Of a DNA stretch of 10,345 nt, positions 1-5,967 are shown piece by piece. Below the pieces are notes generated by a model. The model was not told the DNA's origin and searched no databases. It saw only the letters and a program-made list of their open reading frames with translations. Made by a program: the position numbers and the translations under genes. Location of the stretch: the NCBI GenBank assembly GCA_003641545.1, contig QNAU01000027.1:1-10345 (forward strand). Reading direction: 5' to 3'. The stretch is from Thermotoga sp. Its GTDB lineage: Bacteria; Thermotogota; Thermotogae; B21-G9. Numbering within the stretch: position 1 is the first letter of the stretch; each line of letters begins with the position of its first letter.

Positions 1-63
1 CAACGGAATGAAAAACTGTATGAACAACACCCATTCCAAATGCCTCAACCTCGATTCACCCCC

Positions 64-93
64 AACAAAAAACCGGGGGAAATTTCCCCCGGT
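64..93 (-). terminator. Rho-independent terminator closing the operon
   Basis: A perfect inverted repeat spans 72-93: a GC-rich stem (ACCGGGGG paired with CCCCCGGT) around an AAATTT centre. Read on the minus strand it is followed at once by six T residues (72-67) and then GTTGGG. It lies 22 nt beyond the stop codon of the solute-binding protein gene, so it terminates the minus-strand transcript. On the plus strand the hairpin is followed only by TCTTCATTCTTC, so it is unlikely to work well in that direction. No gene is visible in the remaining bases 1-63. Confidence 0.93.
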
Positions 94-115
94 CTTCATT
101 CTTCACATCCTTACA

Positions 116-1963
116 TCACTCTTCTTTCCAGTAAGCGTAGTAGTCATCCCCCGGTCTCATTGGATTGTTGTACCAACCTTTGAGCCAGCTTCTGTGAACC
201 CTGACAGCCTGTGGCTGATACAGTGGCATTCCAACGTAATTTTCGATGGCTATCCTCTGAACCTCTTCGTAGAGTTTCTGTCTCTTGGCTGGATCAACTT
301 CTTGAACCGCTTTTTCGATCAGCTCATCCACATTCTTCTTAGCCCATTCCCTGTAAGCTTCTCCCTGCCTTCCACCGTAAACACCCTTGCTGTGGTAGTA
401 GGTGAATATAAAGTTGTGTGGATCCGGATAATCCGCAAGCCATCCTATTATGAAGGCTGGTAGGAGTCCTTTTTTGTAGGCGGACAGGTAGTTGGGCCAC
501 TGGACTCCCTGAACCTCTATCTTGAATTTTGGATTCAACGATTCTATGTAGTACTTCAGCATCTCCGCTGCTACCTGTCTCATTTCGTTACCGGTGTTGT
601 AGAGCAGGGTCATCTTGAATCCTTTCTCCCACACTTTTCCTCCCCATGCAGCTTTGAGGGCTTGTTTCGCTATCCTGAGATCGAATTTGTACAACGGTAG
701 GTTCGGGTTGTATCCGAGGAAGCCTTCCGGCAAGTCAGCAGGCACCCTGTTTCCAAGTCCCTGGAGAACATCCTCTATGAATGCGTCGTAGTTGAAGGCG
801 TGAACAAATGCTTTCCTGACGTTTATGTCCGAGAAGAAATCCCTCGGTATTCCGTTACCGTCGAGCTTTCCACTGCCTATGTATTCACTTCCCTCCGCGA
901 CGGTCCAGTTGAAATGTAGGGATGTAACAACCGGTCTTGGGAGTCCCTTTATGACCGTCACACCGGGCAATCCCTCAACCTGGCTGATGTATTGTGTCGG
1001 AACCGCACAGATATCGACATCTCCTTTTTCGAGCATCGCTTTTCTGGTTGAGAATTCGTCTATTCCCCAGATTATGACCTTCTTTATCTTCGCGGGACCC
1101 CTCCAGTAGTCGTCGAATCTCTCGAGTATGACCTTCTGTTCCGTCCTATCCCATTCCACGAGCTTGAACGGTCCAGTTCCATTTTCCCATGCGTAGAGTG
1201 GACTTCTCTCCTTTTCCCAGTCGTGGTATCTCCACCAGGTATCCGCTTTTCCATCCCAGAGTCCCTTCTCTATGCAGGTTTCCTTGTCGAGGACGGAACT
1301 CCAGCTCGCACCCTGAGCGAGTATGTGGAGGAACGGACCGAACGGTCTCTTCAATCTGAAAACCACGGAATCTCCTTCAACTTCGATCGCCGGATCGAGA
1401 ACATCCTTGTAAACTCCGACGAGAAGATCCTTGTATTCCGGAAGAGGTTCTCCGTTTTCGTCGAAGAGATCGGAATATTTGACCTCCTTCCCCGTCTTCT
1501 CCTTGATGTATCCAGTCACGACATCCTCCCACGTATAGACTCCAAACAGTGCCTCGATTATCATCCACATCGGTCCGCCGGATGGATCGAATATTATTCC
1601 TCTCTCGAAACTGTATTCCACATCTTCAGGTGTTAGATCCGCTCCGTTGTGGAACTTGATCCCCTTTCTTATCGGGAAGACGTAAACCTTTCCACCTTCC
1701 TTGATCAATCCGTTCTCAACACTCGGAACCGCTGTTGCCAACCTCGGTTCGAACTCCTGGATGCTCTCTCCCTTGTACTGTATCAGACATTCGTACACGT
1801 TGAATATTACCTCACCGCTTGCGGTATCGTAGGCAAAATGAGGATCCAACGTATCTGGCTCACCTATCGTCGCATCGATTATCGTGTCGGGATTCTTGAC
1901 GGTGGAAAAACCGAAGATCGCGATCGTTGAGATCAAAAGAAGAACCAAGGAAAACTTTTTCAT
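116..1963 (-). CDS. ABC transporter solute-binding protein, family 5 (peptide/oligosaccharide type)
   Basis: Secreted binding protein that captures a peptide or oligosaccharide outside the cytoplasmic membrane and delivers it to an ABC permease. The 615-residue product starts with a Sec signal peptide (MKKF, then a hydrophobic run to about residue 20). No lipobox cysteine is present, so it is not an obvious lipoprotein. Family 5 landmarks follow: EPDTLDPHFAYDTA near residue 35, DLTPEDVEYSFERG near 110-123, GTGPFKLVEWDR near 262-273 and GWLADYPDPHNF near 507-518. The ATG at 1963 is preferred over an in-frame TTG at 1984 because GGGAGG lies 8 nt upstream of it and because the signal peptide then starts normally. 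It is the last gene before the terminator, 17 nt after the VanZ-like gene. No permease or ATPase genes lie in this window. In Thermotogae many family 5 proteins bind sugars rather than peptides, so the ligand is open. Confidence 0.93.
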   Translation of the reverse strand: MKKFSLVLLLISTIAIFGFSTVKNPDTIIDATIGEPDTLDPHFAYDTASGEVIFNVYECLIQYKGESIQEFEPRLATAVPSVENGLIKEGGKVYVFPIRKGIKFHNGADLTPEDVEYSFERGIIFDPSGGPMWMIIEALFGVYTWEDVVTGYIKEKTGKEVKYSDLFDENGEPLPEYKDLLVGVYKDVLDPAIEVEGDSVVFRLKRPFGPFLHILAQGASWSSVLDKETCIEKGLWDGKADTWWRYHDWEKERSPLYAWENGTGPFKLVEWDRTEQKVILERFDDYWRGPAKIKKVIIWGIDEFSTRKAMLEKGDVDICAVPTQYISQVEGLPGVTVIKGLPRPVVTSLHFNWTVAEGSEYIGSGKLDGNGIPRDFFSDINVRKAFVHAFNYDAFIEDVLQGLGNRVPADLPEGFLGYNPNLPLYKFDLRIAKQALKAAWGGKVWEKGFKMTLLYNTGNEMRQVAAEMLKYYIESLNPKFKIEVQGVQWPNYLSAYKKGLLPAFIIGWLADYPDPHNFIFTYYHSKGVYGGRQGEAYREWAKKNVDELIEKAVQEVDPAKRQKLYEEVQRIAIENYVGMPLYQPQAVRVHRSWLKGWYNNPMRPGDDYYAYWKEE

Positions 1964-1966
1964 ATA

Positions 1967-1977
1967 CTCTCCCTCCC
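1967..1977 (-). promoter_or_regulatory. Ribosome binding site of the solute-binding protein gene
   Basis: The purine run GGGAGGGAGAG lies just upstream of the ATG at 1963, with GGGAGG ending 8 nt before it. It decides the start: the upstream in-frame TTG at 1984 would place this run inside the coding region and add KREGEY before the signal peptide. Confidence 0.8.
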
Positions 1978-1980
1978 TTT

Positions 1981-2370
1981 TCAATTTTTCAATTCGGGGC
2001 TGTCCATGGATTTATCGGATCTTATTTTACCACAAAGGGAGATTAACCATCCCACCAGAACACCGATCAAAAATCCAGAGGCTCCCGAAAGGAAATCCTT
2101 CAGGCTCCCATCCCGCCCCGGTATGAAGGTTTGATAGTACTCATTCAGAGCGGGAAAAATCAGGAAAAAAGAGAAGAAAAGCCAGTGAAGAACCCCCCTT
2201 CTTTTGAATGACAGTTCAAGTATGATACCACCAACCATGTAAACTAAAAAGTGAAGAATCTTATCCTCACCGGGGAATTTGTTGTAATCGAAGAGAGGAG
2301 TCGGAAGGAGAGAGAAGAATATCAAGATTGCGACAAACAGGGTCAACACAAAGATGAAACCTTTTTTCAT
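1981..2370 (-). CDS. VanZ-like small membrane protein
   Basis: A 129-residue integral membrane protein with about four hydrophobic segments, near residues 5-22, 38-54, 60-76 and 94-112. VanZ-like hallmarks are visible: DKILHFLVY at 36-44, then E77 and Q80 in NEYYQTF, PGR at 84-86 and D92 before a glycine-rich last helix. VanZ gives low-level teicoplanin resistance in enterococci. Most chromosomal relatives have no known function, and nothing here suggests antibiotic resistance. The ATG at 2370 has a clear ribosome binding site (GAGGTGA, 2375-2381) that contains the stop codon of the upstream DUF2225 gene, so the two are probably translationally coupled. The protein ends 17 nt before the solute-binding protein gene. 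Confidence 0.85.
   Translation of the reverse strand: MKKGFIFVLTLFVAILIFFSLLPTPLFDYNKFPGEDKILHFLVYMVGGIILELSFKRRGVLHWLFFSFFLIFPALNEYYQTFIPGRDGSLKDFLSGASGFLIGVLVGWLISLCGKIRSDKSMDSPELKN
2024..2032 (-). promoter_or_regulatory. Possible extended -10 promoter for the solute-binding protein gene
   Basis: On the minus strand the sequence TGGTAAAAT matches an extended -10 element (TGn followed by a hexamer one base from TATAAT). It lies inside the 3' end of the VanZ-like gene, about 60 nt before the start of the solute-binding protein gene. No convincing -35 hexamer is present at the normal spacing. Binding proteins are often needed in larger amounts than their neighbours, which makes an extra promoter plausible, but a chance match is quite possible. 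Confidence 0.3.
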
Positions 2371-2374
2371 CCTT

Positions 2375-2381
2375 TCACCTC
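2375..2381 (-). promoter_or_regulatory. Ribosome binding site of the VanZ-like gene, overlapping the DUF2225 stop codon
   Basis: GAGGTGA is followed by four bases and then the ATG at 2370. Its last three bases are the TGA stop codon of the upstream gene, so ribosomes ending on one gene sit on the start region of the next. Confidence 0.75.
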
Positions 2382-3034
2382 AAGTTGAACATTCTATCCC
2401 GTGCAAACTTGGCATAGGAACTGTCCGAATACTTCTTATCCTCTATCAACTTTGAGAACCAGCGTCTCGCGTCTTCTCTTCTTCCAAGTTTCAGATTCAA
2501 CTCCCCGAGAAGGTAGATAATCCTATCCTCATCTTTTATATTCTTCACATTCTCATAGGCGTGTTCAAGATGTTTTATCGTCCTTGCGACAGCCACGAAC
2601 TCTCTATCCTCATCTTTCTTCTCCCTGAAGAACCAAGACAATCTAAGATACAATTCGGACAATTTGAGATCATCTCCAGCCAAAGTGTATACAACTATGG
2701 CTAAACTGTATATCTTTATGACATCATCCAGCGTTCTGTTCTCCGAAAGATCTATGTTATATTTCTCCTTTGCAACTTTCAGAACCTTCTTGAGTTTCAC
2801 CAATTTCTCCGGATCCAATTTCTTCGGTAATTCCTGAAAGTCCTGTTCGAATGCGGTGTAATAACAGTTCGGACACACGATCAGGGAAAAGAATAGAGGA
2901 TTCACACCTTCATAATTCGGTTTCAAATCTGTATCCCTTGAAGCAACACGAACAGCCTCACTGAAAACCTTGATGGAATCGAAATTCGTGCCACACATTG
3001 GACATTCGAACTGTTTCTTCCAGAATTCTCTCAA
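2375..3034 (-). CDS. DUF2225 family protein: zinc-ribbon-like N-terminus and helical C-terminus
   Basis: A 219-residue soluble protein of unknown function. The N-terminal part has two cysteine pairs, CPMC (C11, C14) and CPNC (C54, C57), which probably bind one zinc ion. Between and around them lies the R..SRDTDLKPNYEGVNPLFFSLIVCP pattern (about 29-55), which I recognise as typical of DUF2225. Residues from about 104 to 200 look like TPR-type paired helices, for example LLGELNLKLGRREDARRWFSKLI-like repeats. The start is a TTG whose last two bases overlap the TGA stop of ftsY (TTGA, 3031-3034), with GGTGGTGG 6 nt upstream. No downstream ATG would keep the first CPMC motif. Its place directly after ftsY suggests shared expression, not necessarily a shared function. 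Confidence 0.88.
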   Translation of the reverse strand: MREFWKKQFECPMCGTNFDSIKVFSEAVRVASRDTDLKPNYEGVNPLFFSLIVCPNCYYTAFEQDFQELPKKLDPEKLVKLKKVLKVAKEKYNIDLSENRTLDDVIKIYSLAIVVYTLAGDDLKLSELYLRLSWFFREKKDEDREFVAVARTIKHLEHAYENVKNIKDEDRIIYLLGELNLKLGRREDARRWFSKLIEDKKYSDSSYAKFARDRMFNLR

Positions 3035-3912
3035 TCCATGCCACCACCATCTTCGAGTATGGAATTGACGAAATCTTCCGGATCGAACTTCACGAGATCC
3101 TCGGCTTTTTCTCCCACCCCGACGAATTTTATCGGAATGCCGAGTTCTTCCACTATCGTCACAACTATTCCTCCTTTTGCGGTTCCATCGAGTTTCGTCA
3201 AGACGATACCGGTTACCCCCACAGATTCCTTGAATTTCTCAGCTTGTATCAAACCGTTCTGACCCGTCGTTGCATCCATGACGAGCAAGACTTCATGCGG
3301 TGCATCTGGTACGAGCTTCTTCACAACTTTGTGTATCTTTCTGAGTTCCGCCATCAGATCGACTTTCGTGTGAAGTCTTCCCGCGGTGTCTATGATCACA
3401 ACATCCTTCTTCTTGGACAGCGCGTGGTTCACCGCATCGTACGCAACCGCACCTGGATCAGCCTTCATACCTTGATACACCACATCTGCTCCTACCTTGT
3501 CAGCCCATATCTTCAGTTGCTCAATCGCAGCAGCTCTAAAGGTATCCGCAGCTGCGAGGACCACCTTCTTCCCCTTCTTTATGAACATGTGAGCTAACTT
3601 GCCTATGGTCGTCGTTTTACCCGATCCATTCACACCAACGACACTTATCACGAACGGTGGTTCATCCGGTTCATTCAAATCTGTATCCTTCGAATTCAGA
3701 ATCTCCAAGAGTGATGTTTTCAAAGATGAGATCGGATCTTTCGAATTGCCGATCTCATCGATCAACCTTTCCACCGTTCTGTATGACATATCCGAGGCAA
3801 TCAGCAACGCTTCTATCTCCTCGAGATCCTCCTCCTTTATTTTCTTCCCACCCCTGAGTATTTTCACTATCCTACCGAAGAAATTTTCCTTAGCCTTTTT
3901 CAATCCCTTCAA
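3031..3912 (-). CDS. ftsY: Signal recognition particle receptor FtsY
   Basis: SRP receptor GTPase. It docks ribosome-nascent chain-SRP complexes at the cytoplasmic membrane and, with Ffh, hydrolyses GTP to hand membrane proteins to the translocon. The 293-residue protein has a helical N domain (about 1-80) and a G domain. Visible motifs are the P-loop GVNGSGKTT at 93-101, DTFRAAA at 123-129, DTAGR at 175-179, TKLDGTAKGG at 239-248 and GVGEKAEDL at 265-273. The long acidic A domain of E. coli FtsY is absent. The short basic start (MKGLKKAKENFFGR) may form the membrane-targeting amphipathic helix. TTG is chosen as start because GAGGAGGT lies 6 nt upstream. Start and stop both interlock with neighbouring genes, which indicates operon expression. 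Confidence 0.97.
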   Translation of the reverse strand: MKGLKKAKENFFGRIVKILRGGKKIKEEDLEEIEALLIASDMSYRTVERLIDEIGNSKDPISSLKTSLLEILNSKDTDLNEPDEPPFVISVVGVNGSGKTTTIGKLAHMFIKKGKKVVLAAADTFRAAAIEQLKIWADKVGADVVYQGMKADPGAVAYDAVNHALSKKKDVVIIDTAGRLHTKVDLMAELRKIHKVVKKLVPDAPHEVLLVMDATTGQNGLIQAEKFKESVGVTGIVLTKLDGTAKGGIVVTIVEELGIPIKFVGVGEKAEDLVKFDPEDFVNSILEDGGGMD

Positions 3913-3918
3913 CTTTAT

Positions 3919-3926
3919 ACCTCCTC
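3919..3926 (-). promoter_or_regulatory. Strong ribosome binding site of ftsY
   Basis: GAGGAGGT is a near-perfect match to the anti-Shine-Dalgarno sequence. It is followed by six bases and then TTG. It overlaps the TGA stop of the amidohydrolase-like gene (3925-3927). Its strength supports the TTG start of ftsY. Confidence 0.85.
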
Positions 3927-5232
3927 ATTTCATCAGATCTTCGAAGAGTTCACGGTAAACTTTACTTGTTTCCATCAAAATTTCATCCTGAGATGTTGAA
4001 ACCAACCTCCCATCTTCGAGGACCTTTTTTCCATCCACGAAGACCGTTTTGACGTTCGAAATTTTCAAAAGGAAGAAAGCCATGAATCTGTACAACATCT
4101 CATCCTTGGGACACGGAAGTTCCGGTGCATCGAGAAGAACTATGTCCGCTCTGTATCCGGGTTTTATCTTTCCAAACTTCATGCCTGTTAGATTCTCCAG
4201 GATGTTGTATCCACCCTTGAAAGCGGATGTTATGAATTCGAATAGGTTGGATGATTCGGCGGAGAGTTTTTCAGTTCCCTGAAAGATCAAAAAGCTTCTG
4301 AACTCTTCCACCACGTTGTAATCCAACTCACCCGTTCCTATTCCTGAGCTGATCCCCCTACCGATTACTCCCATCACTTCCGTATGTTTGACACCGTATA
4401 TGGCGTTCGTTCTTGGAGTTAAAACTATGCTCGAACTTCTCGATGCCAAGGAATCGAGTTCTTCCTCGGTTAAGTTGCAGAATGGAACCAGCATTGAATT
4501 TTCCGGAAGGATCCCATGTTTTGCAAGCAAATCTATGAAATTAACGCTGTATTTCGTGAGCATCTCGTCCTTCTCCTCTTTGCACTCCATCACGAACTTG
4601 AATCTTATACTGGATGTGGATAGCGAACTCAGAAACTCAAGATTCTTTGGTATAAGTATGTTGTGAGGTTTCAATATGAGCTGAACGAAATAAAACTGAT
4701 CGGACAGATCCTCATGGAAGGTTCTATCGGTTTCCAAATGTTTGATGAAGTCCCTGATGGTATCACCACAGATCTCCCTTCCCATTATTCCCCTTATCCC
4801 GACGTTCTCGAATGCGGATTTAACTGTGAGGTGGGATTCATCGAATTTGGAGATGAACGAACCGATGATGGTTGTCACACCATTTTTCAGCGATTCGAAG
4901 GCCGAGAAGGATGACACAACGTGTAGCAGTTCGGGTGTGAATACCTCCTCGAATTTCCTTTTCAACTCTCTCTTCTGCTTCAAAATGTTCGTCCTATCGA
5001 GGAACAGAGGAATTCGTAGAAACGCAAAATTCAAATTCAAATGAAGATTCACGAGTCCGGGAATGGCGAACATCCCGGACCCATCGTAAACCTCCTGGAT
5101 CCTACCATTTCGAATCAATTCATCCTTTCTCCCAACATCCACTATCTCTCCGTTTTCAACGAGAATGGCACCACCATCTATGAATCCAAGTTTTTCATCG
5201 TTTGTGATGATTCTGAGATTGGTTATTATCAC
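3925..5232 (-). CDS. Amidohydrolase-fold protein with degenerate metal site, probable pseudoenzyme
   Basis: The 435-residue product has the layout of the TrzN/AtzA/SsnA-type metal-dependent amidohydrolases: a short N-terminal beta part, the PGLVNLH strand near residue 58-64, a barrel region, and a C-terminal GKIKPGYRADIVLLD (about 355-368) followed by VKTVFVDGKKVLEDG. Functional families deaminate or dechlorinate small heterocycles using one metal ion. Here the usual HxH reads H64-L-N66. The HxxE motif reads F213-V-M-E216. The HCVHL region reads PFCNL (250-254). The GTD aspartate reads G301. Only the first histidine, the glutamate and the KPH motif near 188-190 remain. Catalysis by the family mechanism is therefore doubtful, although the frame is intact. 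The GTG at 5232 is preferred because GGGGTGA sits 5 nt upstream; a GTG at 5241 would add three residues. It lies 12 nt after the glycosyltransferase gene and 12 nt before ftsY. Confidence 0.85.
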   Translation of the reverse strand: MIITNLRIITNDEKLGFIDGGAILVENGEIVDVGRKDELIRNGRIQEVYDGSGMFAIPGLVNLHLNLNFAFLRIPLFLDRTNILKQKRELKRKFEEVFTPELLHVVSSFSAFESLKNGVTTIIGSFISKFDESHLTVKSAFENVGIRGIMGREICGDTIRDFIKHLETDRTFHEDLSDQFYFVQLILKPHNILIPKNLEFLSSLSTSSIRFKFVMECKEEKDEMLTKYSVNFIDLLAKHGILPENSMLVPFCNLTEEELDSLASRSSSIVLTPRTNAIYGVKHTEVMGVIGRGISSGIGTGELDYNVVEEFRSFLIFQGTEKLSAESSNLFEFITSAFKGGYNILENLTGMKFGKIKPGYRADIVLLDAPELPCPKDEMLYRFMAFFLLKISNVKTVFVDGKKVLEDGRLVSTSQDEILMETSKVYRELFEDLMK

Positions 5233-5237
5233 GAGGA

Positions 5238-5246
5238 TCACCCCTC
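5238..5246 (-). promoter_or_regulatory. Ribosome binding site deciding the amidohydrolase-like start
   Basis: GAGGGGTGA includes the last two bases of the glycosyltransferase stop codon and ends 5 nt before the GTG at 5232. The alternative GTG at 5239-5241 lies within this run and would have almost no spacer. Confidence 0.6.
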
Positions 5247-5967
5247 ACGAATTCATCAGCTTTCTTTTCAAAACCCTGAAAACGAACCTCACCATCATTC
5301 CCAACCTTGAGAGTTTCCTCGGATCCTGCAACATCCTGAACAACCACTCTAATTTCAACCTTATGAAAAGTTTAGGGGCTCTCTTTCTGTATCCACTCAG
5401 AACATCGAAGGAACCACCGACGCCCATCAGAATGATCGGCTCGAGTTTCTCCATGTTCTTCGCCATCCACAACTCCTGCTTTGGGCTTCCCATACCAACG
5501 AAGAGTATATCAGCATTCGATCGATTTATCGACTCGATCACATCTTCATCTTCCTTGAAGTATCCATCGTTCGAACCAACGATCAGATTGCCGAACCTTT
5601 CCTCCAATTTCCTCTTGACTTCCTCCACCACGTGTCTTTTCGATCCAAGAAGGAATATTCTGTATCCTCTCTTCGAGGCGAGTCTGATCAATTCTACCAT
5701 CAGATCTATACCGGCTATCTTCTCCATTCTAACCCCTTTGAGAATTCTGAGAGCCAACACAATTCCCTCGCCATCTGGAACCACAACATCTGCATTTTTC
5801 ACAATTTTCAAAAATTCCTCATTCTCGATCGCGTATTCACACATGTAGGTGTTCAAAGTCACGATGAAGGTCTTCTTTCTCTCCTTCAACCTTCGTTCTA
5901 ACCAATTCATCAACTCATCCGATCTTCCCGAGAATACATCCATTCCAAAAAGTTTCTCAATCCTCAT
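5245..5967 (-). CDS. WecG/TagA/CpsF family glycosyltransferase (GT26)
   Basis: A 240-residue glycosyltransferase of the WecG/TagA/CpsF family. Members move N-acetylmannosamine or a related sugar from a nucleotide donor onto an undecaprenyl-linked lipid at the inner face of the membrane, in teichoic acid, enterobacterial common antigen or capsule synthesis. Family motifs are TLNTYMCEYA near 37-46, ADVVVPDGEG at 59-68 (the aspartate of PDG is the proposed general base in TagA), RMEKIAGIDLM at 80-90, FLLGS at 105-109, LFVGMGSPKQELW near 155-167 and GVGGSFDVLSG at 182-192. The tail from about 198 to 240 is basic and amphipathic, as expected for peripheral membrane binding. The ATG at 5967 overlaps the pyk stop as ATGA. 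There is no good Shine-Dalgarno sequence, so translation probably depends on coupling. Donor and acceptor cannot be told from sequence, and no other glycan gene is nearby. Confidence 0.93.
   Translation of the reverse strand: MRIEKLFGMDVFSGRSDELMNWLERRLKERKKTFIVTLNTYMCEYAIENEEFLKIVKNADVVVPDGEGIVLALRILKGVRMEKIAGIDLMVELIRLASKRGYRIFLLGSKRHVVEEVKRKLEERFGNLIVGSNDGYFKEDEDVIESINRSNADILFVGMGSPKQELWMAKNMEKLEPIILMGVGGSFDVLSGYRKRAPKLFIRLKLEWLFRMLQDPRKLSRLGMMVRFVFRVLKRKLMNS

Noticed and set aside
5..37. Six-base inverted repeat (GGAATG, then CATTCC 21 nt later) beyond the terminator, plus a weak promoter-like TTGAGG/TTCATA pair on the minus strand
   Set aside because: Arms of six bases with a long spacer are expected by chance, the hexamers match poorly, and the downstream gene lies outside the window, so neither an operator nor a promoter can be supported.
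1377..1568. 63-codon minus-strand frame inside the solute-binding protein gene
   Set aside because: Out-of-frame shadow with a low-complexity Gly/Arg/Ser-rich product and no supporting ribosome binding site.
2003..2010. Palindrome TCCATGGA near the 3' end of the VanZ-like gene
   Set aside because: Eight bases with no arms beyond and no T-run; a chance restriction-type palindrome within coding sequence, not a terminator.
2998..3597. 199-codon open frame on the plus strand opposite ftsY
   Set aside because: It is the antisense shadow of a conserved GTPase gene, has no ribosome binding site or recognisable domain, and is open because the ftsY strand rarely uses codons whose complement is a stop.
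5165..5848. 227-codon open frame on the plus strand opposite the glycosyltransferase gene
   Set aside because: Its product is serine-, isoleucine- and proline-rich with no family motif, which is typical of an antisense frame; the minus-strand gene carries all GT26 motifs.
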